In this document: one piece after another, positions 13,171 to 23,380 of the stretch | Layout of the letters: each line of letters starts with the position of its first letter | Position numbering within the stretch: the stretch's first letter is position 1 | DNA from: Cavia porcellus | Taxonomy: Eukaryota > Chordata > Mammalia > Rodentia > Caviidae | Length of the DNA: 64,000 nucleotides | Direction: 5' to 3' | NCBI RefSeq assembly: GCF_034190915.1 | Contig: NW_026947490.1 | Span: forward strand, 68,623,494-68,687,493 | Translations under genes and position numbers: made by a program | Notes under the pieces: model-generated | What the model saw: only the letters and a program-made list of their open reading frames with translations | The model's database searches: none | Told to the model about the DNA's origin: nothing

Positions 13171-13452
13171 GTGTATTCATCCATTTCCTGTTGCTATAAC
13201 AGAATACATGAGGCTGGGGACTTAGAGAGTTAGAGATCTATTAGAGACTCAGACACTTATTTAGTTCACATTTCCGAAGGCTGGAAGCCCAAACAGCATG
13301 GCCTGGCTCTGGCAAGGGCCCTCCTGGCTGATTACCTCATGGTGAGGGCTGTGCCAGGGTGAGCATGTAGAATGCCAGTGCCAGAGAGTGAGGAAGGGCT
13401 GGGTCTGCCCTTCTGTGGCAGTCCTTTTCTTGGGAACTGCCACCATTAATTA
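13171..13452 (-). mobile_element. MST/MLT-like LTR, reverse orientation
   Basis: TTCCTGTTGCTATAACAGAA, GAGGCTGGGGACTTAGAG, TTAGTTCACATTTCCGAAGG, CTGGAAGCCCAAACAGCATG and GGGCCCTCCTGGCTGATTAC follow the complement of MaLR LTRs from their 3' end. Confidence 0.7.
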
Positions 13453-13599
13453 CACTGTGTGAACTTGATGTCCATACCGCCTAGCTCAGCGGTAAGTTCT
13501 GAGTATGTCTGTGGATGACTGACAAGCAGGCCTGCAAATAGGGGAGAAGACCCACCACATATATGAGAGAGAACAGAAAGACGAAGAAGACAGGGCTCC

Positions 13600-13920
13600 C
13601 TTTTTATCTGGAAGAGCTCCAGCCCTTACCATTGTCTTTGGACGTCAGTCTCCAGTTTCTTCAGATTTCCAATGCAGTCTCGCACTCTACGGTGACTACG
13701 GTGAGCTTCCTGACCTAAAACCTTTAATGGCTACCGGACCCTCTGGCTCAGTGCCTCTGGTCAGTGGGAAGACCACCATTTTGAATTTTTCTGTCTCTGA
13801 TCCTGCAGATGGCCATTGGCCTCTTCTGCTTTGGCCTGTGAGACTACCTACTAAAGCCTTTGTGTAATTATAACATTTTATGTTGATTCTGTTCCTCTAG
13901 AGAACCCCGACTAATACAGG
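13600..13920 (+). mobile_element. LTR-like relic ending in the GACTAATACAG motif
   Basis: The sequence ends CTGTTCCTCTAGAGAACCCC then GACTAATACAGG, preceded by TGGCCATTGGCCTCTTCTGC and GTAATTATAACATTTTATG. This ending is common to a group of mammalian LTRs that insert a 'TGGTTCTGTTTCTCTGGAGAACCCTGACTAATACA' terminus. Family not determined. Confidence 0.5.
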
Positions 13921-15748
13921 AGCTAACTGGGTCTCTTAAGAAGTAAGAGGGCACCTCCCCCAGTGATCTGAGATGTCCCACCAGGCCTGCTTCTTGGAAG
14001 TCCTGCCGCTTCTTAACCTTACCACTTGGCGGCCACACTTGTAGCAAATGAATTCTTGGAGGCCACAATGAAAGCTACTCCAGGCCATATAGTGCCTTGT
14101 ATGTTTAATTAGTGGTTCCAGAAAAGCAGAACAGAAACTAGAAAGAGAACCAACTGTGATTTTTAAAATCTGCTTTGTATCATGCCTACATGGTCACAAA
14201 ATCTTCGTGATGGCTCCCTTGTTAGTATACACTTTACATCATAATCTGTAGGGATGAATTACGCCCAGACAACTAATAAGCATACAAAATAGAAGCACAT
14301 TGTCCCATTTTATTTCTGGAATTACAGCAAGCATGGTGAGCTAGGTCAGTTAACCAAAGACAAAACACGTGACAGTTTAATATGCTGACAACTGGACAGC
14401 TTAAGAGACAGGGCAACAGCAAGTTCAAGAGGAAACGGTAGAGGCCACCAACCCCAGAAGCCGTTGTCTGGACACTAATGGGAAAGTCGTGGAAAATTCA
14501 TTCCAGGAGCGCAGAAGCTGTTTTAAATTCCATGTGTACACTTAAGCGAAAAACAAGCCAAGCCCCAAATAATTAAAGCCATCAATATGTACCACTCCGC
14601 TTTGAAAGGACTCAATATTTCTTACTCATAAAAAATGAAATAATGGGTGCAATTTGGTTTCTGTGCTGTCTGCTTTTTGAATCGCAGGATATTGTTAGAA
14701 AGTTAATTTAACACCAGAATATAATTATTAGTACAGCATGCCTAATCTTTGCCAAAGCATTAAAGACCAGCTTTCCTTTTTCCTGTAATTTTTAAACTTA
14801 CAAACTAAAAGTAACAGTGTATTTTTATAGCTTTTGGGCTTTCCCTCTTTGACAGAAAAAGAGTATTAAGCCAGTGGGTGGCAGAAAGCAAATTAATGAC
14901 ACAGCTCCCTGCAGAATACTACGGTGAGGTGCTCAGCTGTTTCTCCTACTCATGTGGAAAGCTTTTCTTAGGACTTCTATTTGTAGACCTTGGAGAAAGC
15001 TCCTAAGAACAGTTCAAACATGAGAGTGAAGCTTGGTATTAAGTATTGAGTCAGTAAATTCCCCAAGTTCTCCGAAAGGATTAAAGCATATTGTAAAATT
15101 AACCATGCCCCACTTTTTTGGAACCTACTCTTGGAGCCCCAGTAGCTACCACCTCTGTTTCCAGGCACAAGCATCCCTAGAGGGGCACTGATTGTTCTGC
15201 ATAGGTCGTTTCACTTTCTTCTTGGAGGGAAGACCGCCTTGATTGCTTTTGTTTTTCCAAGTCTCGTGAATGGAGACTGTGACCCCAGCATGGAAAGGGT
15301 GAGACCACAGGGAGGGGTTCCTGACCTTACTGCCCAGGGTGAGGAGTGGGGCGACTGAAGAAGACCTCCAGAGACATGTGGGGATCACTCAGCAGATGGT
15401 GCAAAGCTGGGATGCAAGGGGAGAAAGGAAGACACCCAGTTTCCTGGTGGGGCGGTCACAGCAGGGCTGACATCACAGGCACTGCCTACTGACAGGACCA
15501 GCACACATCAAGGACTGGGCACGGCCTGCCCTACCCAGGTTACGGCCAACTGCTCCTTTCACTGGGGTTCAGAGGCTCAAACAGTAGAGCTTGGCTGAGG
15601 CCTTTGGTGGGGAAGGAGGCCCGGCTCAGGCTCCTGGGGAACTGGAGAGAAGGTAGCCAGTCAGTGGGTGAGAATCCAGGTTCATGCTTGCCAGTGTGTT
15701 AGAGCCAACCTTGGAGAGAGATCTCAGCACCTCCCTTTATTCAGAACC
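13921..15748. other. Unassigned; AT-rich conserved-element candidate at 14560-14830
   Basis: No gene or repeat recognised. 14560-14830 is repeat-free with runs such as TTAATTTAACACC and ATAATTATTAG, typical of deeply conserved non-coding DNA. Conservation itself cannot be seen here. Confidence 0.4.
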
Positions 15749-15955
15749 CAATCCCGACAGGTTGATGGTACACACCTGTAATCCTGGAAGGTTGAGACAA
15801 GAGGATCGTAATTGGAGCCCAGCCTGGGCAGCTGGCTGACTTAGTGACACTCTGTCTCCAAATAAAAACTAGAAAGTGTTGGGGTTGTAGTTTAATGCAA
15901 AGGGCCTGAGTTCAGTTCTCAGTACTGCAAAAACAAGACAAAACCCAACCACAGC
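15749..15955 (+). mobile_element. B1-dID composite SINE
   Basis: A B1-like monomer (GGTTGATGGTACACACCTGT, AATCCTGGAAGGTTGAGACA, GAGCCCAGCCTGGGCAGCTG, CACTCTGTCTCCAAATAAAA) is joined through an A-rich linker to an ID monomer (GTTGGGGTTGTAGTTTAATG, GAGTTCAGTTCTCAGTACTG). It ends in an A/C-rich tail. The dimeric order B1 then ID is clear. Confidence 0.85.
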
Positions 15956-18689
15956 ATTAAAAATGTTCACTTTACTTCTAATATCAAAGCTTTATGTCTG
16001 TTATATCTTAATCCCTTGAATTTTCATTTCAAGGGGCCCTAGTTGTTTTTGACTGAGTAGTGAGATCCAGGTTTATTTTCCAGATGATATGCTTACATGA
16101 GGATTGCTTCTCTTAAAGGTAGGGAACTACTTCATGTGAGTTTGATTGTCCCTGCCTTCTGGGAGAAGCTGTTCACTTGGCCACCACATTGGATGTCATG
16201 TGCATCCAATGTCTCAATTTTAGTTCATCAACCGCGTATGAAATTATTTTAAAACGACACATCTTTCGATATTCAAATGAGACTCAATCTGGCAAGGAAA
16301 ATTACATGATGCTAATTATTCGTTGTGCATATAAATCAGCTGTTAAATCATTGCAAACTCCTGTGTGTTTGGGTTCTTTATTGGCAGTGCAGAATAATTA
16401 TCAACAAAGCTCAGTAAGCCTCTCTTTAGCAAAGGTCTCATTACTCAGTGTGAGCACAGATTTGAAATTGGCAGCAAAGGCCCTTCCTGGCATGTAAAAT
16501 ACATAGCTAAGCCTGTGCTCATCAGCGCGCACCTAGCAAAGGCAGTGATGGCTGAATAGGCAGAGTCATCTTAAAGGCAGCAGAGGGCAGGGAGACAGGT
16601 TGCGTGGAACTGGGGATACCCTAAATTTAGAGTAAGAGAGGTACTTAGAAGTTAGAAGATACTTTTTTATGAGCCATTCGAATAGGACATCTTCTTACAT
16701 ACAAGCTTTCCCTTTCAATTTGTGCTACTCTGCCCCCTGCACAATTAGACCATGAAAAGGAGTAGGTAAGTCCAAGCACCTTGCAAAGCTGAGTACTACT
16801 CACGTTTGCTTAGTGCTTTCGTGGGGCACTTCTAGTGACCACAAGGGGTTCTGAAATTAATGGCCTGGTCAGCTCCTCTGGCCTCGTGATCCTCACTTTC
16901 CCAAGAAAGAGCCCGCCCGCTCTGGTCCCCGCCTTTGGAGAGAGCAAGTCCAATGCTTGGCCAGATCAGAGCACAGCGTTCTCCGCAGCGCCACCTCCTC
17001 TCTACAGGACAGGAGCACAGGCCTGGCAGAAATGAAACGGCAAGGCTCGGTGAAAGCACACTGCCCCTTCCGTCGTGATGCCATGCCATCTGTCCTGAAA
17101 GCAAACTCAGTGCATCCTGAGCATCAGCTGATGTCAGAGACCTGCACAGGCTTGTTAGAATTAGTAGGAGCTATAAAATTGTAAGTATAAAACAGGTGGA
17201 AGGTAATAATATTTTACAAATTAACATCTAACCAAAGCACTGAAAAATATGTAGCCTAAAAAACCCACTACCAAAAGCATTGCTGAAAACATTAAAATTT
17301 TATTTATGTATGGAATTTAAAAGGAACTAAAGTGAGGGCTTATTTCCATGGTTATTTTCTTCGCCCATAGCCAAGAATATAGAAATGAGGAAAAAGATAC
17401 TTTAAAGGGAACAAATAATGGACTAAATAGAGAGATACAGAACTATTTCAAAGAAGTCTAGTGGACCTGAGGACAGCAGGGTGAGTCTTTCATCTGGTCA
17501 GATTGTGACTGAAGGCAACCTGCATTTAAATGAAGAAGGTGGCTTTGTGTGGCGGCTCAGTGAAAGTCCCAGAGATGAAAGTTGGCAGTGCTTCACACAC
17601 ACTGTCCAGGGCAGGGACGTCCAGCTGACAGCTGATGGACAGACAAGTGCACAGCCCACTTAATAAGAGCTTCCCAGTCGTGAGGAGCAGTACACCTGGC
17701 TATTGGATCCTAATCTAGATCATTAAATGAATCCCTCACGTCAGTTCCATGGCGCTCTTCCTTGAGTAAGGGAAGATGCTGGGTCGACAGACATGCGCGT
17801 CTGTCCCACTGCTAGTTCTGTTTCTTTTCATAACTTAACTGTTTGGTGGTTTGGTGGTTGAGATCCAGATGTTGTCTCTCAGAGGCTTCAGTGAGTTGGA
17901 ATCTCAGAGTATGCTCTGGCACCATCTCAAGGGGGCGATGCTTACCCTATGGGGAGACCGGGCTGTCCTCTGCCTGCTCAGACATTTTACTGATATGCTG
18001 GTCATGCTGCGTGAGCTCGCCTTGCTGACTCCTATGCAATTTTCCTAAAACAGTAAATACCAAAGCCACATTCATCGGTGTAATCAGGGAAGAAACAGCC
18101 AGTACTGGTGTTGCAAGGGCTCTCTCTGCATTCACCTCTTAGCACACTGGTCCCGAAGTCCCTCCTGGGTGTCAGCCTGCTGTCCCTCCCAGCCTTGATG
18201 GAACTTATGACACAAGCATCTCCAAGCCAGCATGAAAGTTGGGCCGTCATGATCCAGCTAGGGGGTTCTTCGGCTCCTGCTCCACAGACCGGTGGGAATA
18301 AATTGCAGATACTACCTCTGGTCCTGCAGGCGGGACACCCAAAGTCAAAGGGAGAGGGTTGAGTTTTCTGAGAGCCAGAGGGAGAAACTGCTTGAGGTCT
18401 TTGTATGTGGGGTGTGTCTTCACATCTTTCTCTTTCCATGTCTGTGTCCGAATTTCTGTTGTTACAGATACTTGTGGTTTGGGTCTTGCCCACAGCACTA
18501 CGATTAATCCACTGCTCCTCCTGGCCACCACACCAAAGCCACCTGGGCCATAGACCCTGCCTGCTGAAGAGCTCTTCCTTCAGGAACGCCGCCGTCTCAG
18601 TCCAGACCTTGTTTTCCTGCTCCTCATCTCCTGCTTTGCCTTCTGCTCTCCTGCTCGCCTCCTCTACCCAAGGAGAGGTCCATTCTTCA
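15956..18689. other. Unassigned; includes the longest non-transposon frame
   Basis: 16180-16500 is repeat-free and resembles conserved non-coding DNA. 18032-18742 (minus) holds a 236-codon frame of unremarkable composition. TTTCCATGTCTGTGTCCGAAT near 18432 hints at an LTR relic in that stretch, so the frame is probably chance. Confidence 0.45.
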
Positions 18690-19008
18690 CATCCAGACTG
18701 ACAGTTCCTCCCCAGAAGCACTTGCTTTTGCCTGTAAAGCACCTCAGTGGTGCCCCATTCCCCTCAGCACAAGTATGAAACTGCTTATCATGGTTTTCAA
18801 GACCTGTCAGTACCCGATGGCACTTTCCCAGCCTGATGGCCTGAGCACTCTCCACCCAGAGCAGCACAGCTGGGTAGACTTCCAACCCCCCCCCAAAGGT
18901 CAAGCCTTCCGCTGCATCCAGGCCTTTGAACCTGCCCCTCCAGCAGCTGGGACACTGCAGCCCATGTCCTTCCCAGCCTACCCCTCCTGTCTGTAAATGC
19001 TCATTAGA
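18690..19008 (+). mobile_element. L2-like 3' fragment, diverged
   Basis: CATGGTTTTCAAGACCTGTC, then AGTACCCGATGGCAC, and a proline-rich-looking pyrimidine stretch with CATCCAGGCCTTTGAACCTG and GTCCTTCCCAGCCTACCCCT resemble the L2 3' region ('TCAAGGCCCTCCACGACCTGGC'). An 8-nt C run lies at 18887-18894. Weak but orderly match. Confidence 0.45.
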
Positions 19009-19844
19009 TGTCATTGAACTGGGGTTGCATAACTGGGGTAGCCTCTTCCTGTTTTCTCATGATGTCCCTGCTTTAGACATCAAAAGTACTGACAAGGTCT
19101 GTTTCTCCATCTATAGTCTTCCCTGGTGGGCAGCTTTGTGATGCACTACACTGTCTGTTCAGAATCCTTAACACCTCGATGGCTTTCTGGTGCACAGTAG
19201 CTATCACACAGCACTGTAGACTTTGCTGAAAATAAAAACCTCACAATCACTTTTTCTAACAAAGCCTTCTAGCCAGAAATTTTAATCAAATTACATTTTA
19301 ATCAAACCAATTCACACTCAGTGTTGTTGATCATGTTGGAAAACTTCTACCATTATTTTTGTTGCAGAGCTGGTGGCCTAGAAATTCAGATCCTTTTTCA
19401 TATGCTCACAGAAAGTATAAAATGGCAATGTGTTTTCATAGAAGCAGAGTGACCATATGTTCTTGCTTGATTGGGACCATCAGTTTAAGCCTATTGTCTG
19501 AGTGCAATTAATAATGTTCCCATTGACTCTCACAAGTGCTTTGGTTTGTATGATTAATTATGCAGTCACCTACTCATAAGCCAGTTTACAAATGCTTAAT
19601 TTTGTGGAAGAAAACAGTGTTTGGCAGTCTTGTTTCTTAAGGAAAAATATAGAGTTTTTTTGTCCAAAATAGAGCCAAAAATTTAAATAAAATTTATTTA
19701 ATGGACTAGAGTTTAGAAATAAGATTATGGCCACGGGTTGTAAAATACAGACTTCTGACATAAATCAAACTAAAAAAAATGAATTTGAGTCAACTCATAA
19801 TCAATCCAGCAGGAATTTCACATATCTGGAGTAATTGAGCTAAA

Positions 19845-19860
19845 CCAGATTAAAATCTGG
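19845..19860. repeat. 16-bp perfect palindrome in AT-rich DNA
   Basis: CCAGATTAAAATCTGG has two 7-bp arms around AA. It sits among several TAATT/ATTAAT motifs in a repeat-free AT-rich stretch (19770-19970). Confidence 0.7.
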
Positions 19861-20251
19861 ATTAATATAAATCACCAATTTCCATTTGATTATTTTTTAG
19901 TAATTGAAAAATATAGCCAATTAATTTCTTATATTAAGAAAAATTATATACAAGCTTTCACACTCCAAGGCAGAGACAGAGGGGATGCAAGCTGATTTAG
20001 ACTTTGGATCCTTTGCTGTCTTTGTCTTTAGTTTCAAATGCTTAATGTTCCAGAGTAAATACTGTGCAATCTGATGTCAGCCTCAGCGGATGGGAATTCT
20101 CCTTGCCTTTAAGTGGCTCCACTTTTAAAACTGTAAGCAGCTATGGAAATATGACAACCAGAAAAGTGTATGTATTCTACTAAAATGAATTTGAATATTC
20201 CATTGCATTTTCAGGGCCAGTTATATAAACTGTCCTAACAGATCACACAAA

Positions 20252-20283
20252 CACACACACACACATATACAAATACACCCACA
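20252..20283. repeat. Short (CA)n-rich tract
   Basis: CACACACACACACACATATAC and neighbouring CA units. Confidence 0.85.
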
Positions 20284-20822
20284 CTTTTATAATTTCAGAA
20301 ACCAAGCAATTTAATCCTCATAAGTGCTCTGTCAAATATAAAACTCAAACTCTGATGCCCAGAGCCACCATAATAAAACAAAACCGAAAGCTTGTGTAAT
20401 CTAGCTAGCCTATCCTCTCCACGTGGGGTCATTCTGCCCCAAATCAGAACTCGAATTATCCTATGAACTATGAAAGTTGAGTTCATGCCCTCTGAGGATT
20501 GGTGGAAAATCCAATTTGCTCCATTTCATCCCTGCTTACTGAAGCTGGCTGATCTAATTGTGAGAGAGCTTCCCCATCTCAGTGGCTCAGGGAGCTTCTT
20601 GTATGTACGGCTCCTGACTGTATTCCCCATAACAGCATCTTGCACATCTTAGCATTTTGCCCAATCGAAGGTGTGTGTGTCTTATTTATACCACATTATG
20701 ATTCAGTACAGTGGTTCTTTTCCCAAGTCAGAAATACCTGCCCTCTTCTCCCAAGTGAGGTAGACACATGCGGTGAGTGAATTTAGGGACACATTTGCCA
20801 GTCATCACTATTGAAGAATGGT

Positions 20823-21040
20823 CAAGATTTGGAACCTGGACACTATAGATCTGGATCTAAAGCATGACTCCATCAACTACTATTTGTGTTTCCTGAGAAT
20901 ATCTTTCACTAGACCATATCTCAGTCTTCTTGTTTGTAGAACACTGATAAAAAGTAGTTTCTGAATCACAAATTATGATGAGGATTATGAAGGCAATATG
21001 CACACTGGTCCTGGCAGCTGGTAGTTGCTATATAATATGA
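20823..21040 (+). mobile_element. MIR SINE
   Basis: Blocks in MIR order: GGAACCTGGACACTATAGAT, TCTAAAGCATGACTCCATCA, CATATCTCAGTCTTCTTGTT, GTAGAACACTGATAAAAAGT, ATGATGAGGATTATGAAGG, GGCAGCTGGTAGTTGCTATA. GCTGTTATTATTGGGATTC after 21183 may be its 3' end, split off by the ID insertion at 21045-21182. Confidence 0.75.
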
Positions 21041-21044
21041 GTTG

Positions 21045-21182
21045 TCTTTTACTTTTGTTTGTTTTTCCATGTTTTTATTATTGGTTTTTGGGTTTGAGGG
21101 GAAGGTTGTACTAGGAATTGAACTAGGACTGTACACTTGCCAGGCAGATGCTTGTGCCACTGAGCTATTTCCTCGGCCCTAT
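21045..21182 (-). mobile_element. ID SINE inserted in or beside a MIR
   Basis: The plus strand carries the ID complement: GTACTAGGAATTGAACTAGG, CTTGCCAGGCAGATGCTTGT, GCCACTGAGCTATTTCCTCG. The T-rich stretch 21047-21092 is its A-rich tail. MIR-like sequence lies on both sides. Confidence 0.8.
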
Positions 21183-21317
21183 GCTGTTATTATTGGGATT
21201 CCCCCTGAGCTACCATTGCTATTTCTAAGCCTGGACAATGAAAAATTTGTTCAGTGTTGAACAATAGAAAAAACAGACTTTCTTAAAGACAGTTCTGTAT
21301 CCCAACTCAGCTCTGAC

Positions 21318-21470
21318 ACATATAGTTGCCTGATCGGTATTTTTCTAACCCCCAAGGAGACTCAGCTTCTTCATCTGAAAAATAGGAATGGTATGTGCCC
21401 TGCAGGAAACTTAAAGGCAGTGCATACAGAGCTCACTGGGACAGGATAAATGTCACTAAAAAGTTGCTAT
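21318..21470 (+). mobile_element. MIR-like fragment
   Basis: AAGGAGACTCAGCTTCTTCA, TCTGAAAAATAGGAATGG and CACTAAAAAGTTGCTATTGA (21452 on) match the MIR 'CTCAGTTTCCTCATCTGTAAAATGGGGAT' core and 3' part. Confidence 0.6.
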
Positions 21471-22990
21471 TGATACTTCTACTTCTCCTAAGGAGCAAAT
21501 ATATACATCCTAGAGTGACGTGATTCCACGGTATTCCCCTTGCTCGGAACTCAGTCATCCTGTGGTTGTAGTTAGAACAGGAAGTAGGAGTTTTACAAAT
21601 TTACAAAGATAAGAGTCTAGAAAAGAATAAAACCAGGTGGGCCAAAGGCTCACTGGCTTTGCTTCCTTCCAAAAGTATTCACTCTGCAGAGCTGGGAGAC
21701 GGAAGCAGGGCTGCATTTGGGCTGCATTTGGCTGCACAGCTATGCACATGATTGTCTTCTGCAATATACAAACCTGAAGGCAGAATCAGAATCTAACTCA
21801 GATTTTAATTCAGCATTTAAAAGGCTGGAGAGATGTTCTGAAAGTGCATTAGCAATGGTAAATCAATGCTATTCGGGGAAGACAGTCTAAGTCTCTGATG
21901 CTTTCCATTGCTGAAGATGCAGATCTTTGTCCTCCGCTGTTGCACTGATAAATGGCAGAGGCAGAACTCCCCAGCTGCCAGCACCACAGACAAACCATGG
22001 CCCTGAGACCAGCAGAGAAGGTGACACGCAGTCACAGTGCTCAGCCCCAGATGAGCTGATGTGTGCGTGAATCTTTCTTGTCTGGACTCTTGACGTGACC
22101 TTCCTGAAGAGAGCATCTGGTCCACTGACTCTAGGATTTCGGGTAAAAGCAGAAAGTCCAGCATGGGTGAGCCAACCACTGTGCCTTGTGTTTCTGGTGA
22201 CTGCTGTCAGCCCCAGATGATGACTGTGAGTTCCGAGCATCAGAGACTAGCTGTCCCTCCTTTGTGTTTCCAGACAGCATCTGTCAGCAGCTTCTTTTCG
22301 CTGCTGGTCTGCTAGACCTCTCAGAAGGAGTCTGAAATTGAGCATAAGGGAATTCATCCCAGGCATCCACCTGCCCAACTCACACAGATGCTTGGACTTT
22401 CTGCCCCAAAATGGAGACCCAGAGGCTAGGATAGGGCAGCATCCTAAAGGCATATCCTATCTTGTGGTTTTCTGGCTGAGCCCTGGTCTTATTCTAGAAA
22501 CAGACCTTGATGACCATATGAGCCTGATGCTGATACCTGCATTTTTCCTATTAAGATGGCTGGAACTTCAAGCCAAGCAGCCAGGGAGCTGCCTCTGTGC
22601 TAGGTGTTCAGATCTTTACCTTTCATGGTTAGATGCCTCGTCCTTCACAGTCTGACATCCATGAACAGACCTCATGATCCTATCAGTTGCCTGTGCATCT
22701 CATTCAGAATCCATGGATTATGGAGAATTGCTAGCTTGTACCAAAATTGCTCCAAGGTCTGACTTTAAAGCATTAATCTTTATCAACTGGCTTTTCTAAC
22801 TCTTGTTTCTTATCTATTGCTACAACTGGATGGTGCTCCTCCAGCTCAGCCCCTAGTCTACCTGTTGCTTGCTCTCAAACAACACGGTATTTTCTAGGTG
22901 AGTGCTGCATTGGTGAGGGGCTTTCTAGATTACCTAACGAGTCTTCTGGTAGCATCTCAACCCTGTGATCTCTCTGCATACATACACTGC
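21471..22990. other. Unassigned
   Basis: Several overlapping frames of about 70-120 codons at 21817-22655 on both strands, with no recognisable protein. TCAGCCCCAGATGA occurs twice (22042 and 22208). Confidence 0.45.
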
Positions 22991-23380
22991 TGTGGCTTGT
23001 GTCTAGATATCCCCAAAGGCCTCATGCAGTCATAGGTGGGCTTTTTAGAGGAGGCTGGATCCAGGGTGTGTGATGCTGGGATTGACCGCTGGTGCTAGGA
23101 TTAAGGGCGTGAGTGCTATCTGGTAGCCCAGATAAAATACAAGGGACAGAAAACGCTGCTGTTTGTTGCTTGTCACTGGTCGCTTGCTGCTTGCTGCTTC
23201 ACTTCTTCACTACTTTGCTGTCTGCTGCCTCCTGAACTATTTTTCCCCGATGATGCCCCTCTGCCACGCCACCCTGCCTTAGACCCAGCCTGAAAGCTCC
23301 ACAGACTACAAGCCAAAATAAACTTTTCCTTCTTTAACTTTAGGTGTCAGGTATTATGTTTCAACAAAGAGAAAACTGAG
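22991..23380 (+). mobile_element. MaLR-like solo LTR, copy 2 of a family
   Basis: TGTGGCTTGTGTCTAGATAT, CCCCAAAGGCCTCATGCAGT, CATAGGTGGGCTTTTTAGAG, GAGGCTGGATCCAGGG, GCCAAAATAAACTTTTCCTT and GGTGTCAGGTATTATGTTTC parallel the copies at 2919 and 38351 block by block. A run of GCTTGCTGCTTGCTGCTT lies at about 23180-23200. Confidence 0.8.

Larger units (their letters stand above)
19009..20822. other. Unassigned AT-rich DNA
   Basis: No gene. 19770-19970 is AT-rich with homeodomain-like TAATT motifs and a palindrome. No repeat recognised except the short CA tract. Confidence 0.45.

Noticed and set aside
18032..18742. 236-codon minus-strand frame, the longest outside the HAL1
   Set aside because: Composition shows no domain, signal or transmembrane segment. 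Other frames overlap it in most phases and the underlying DNA has LTR-like hints. Treated as chance.
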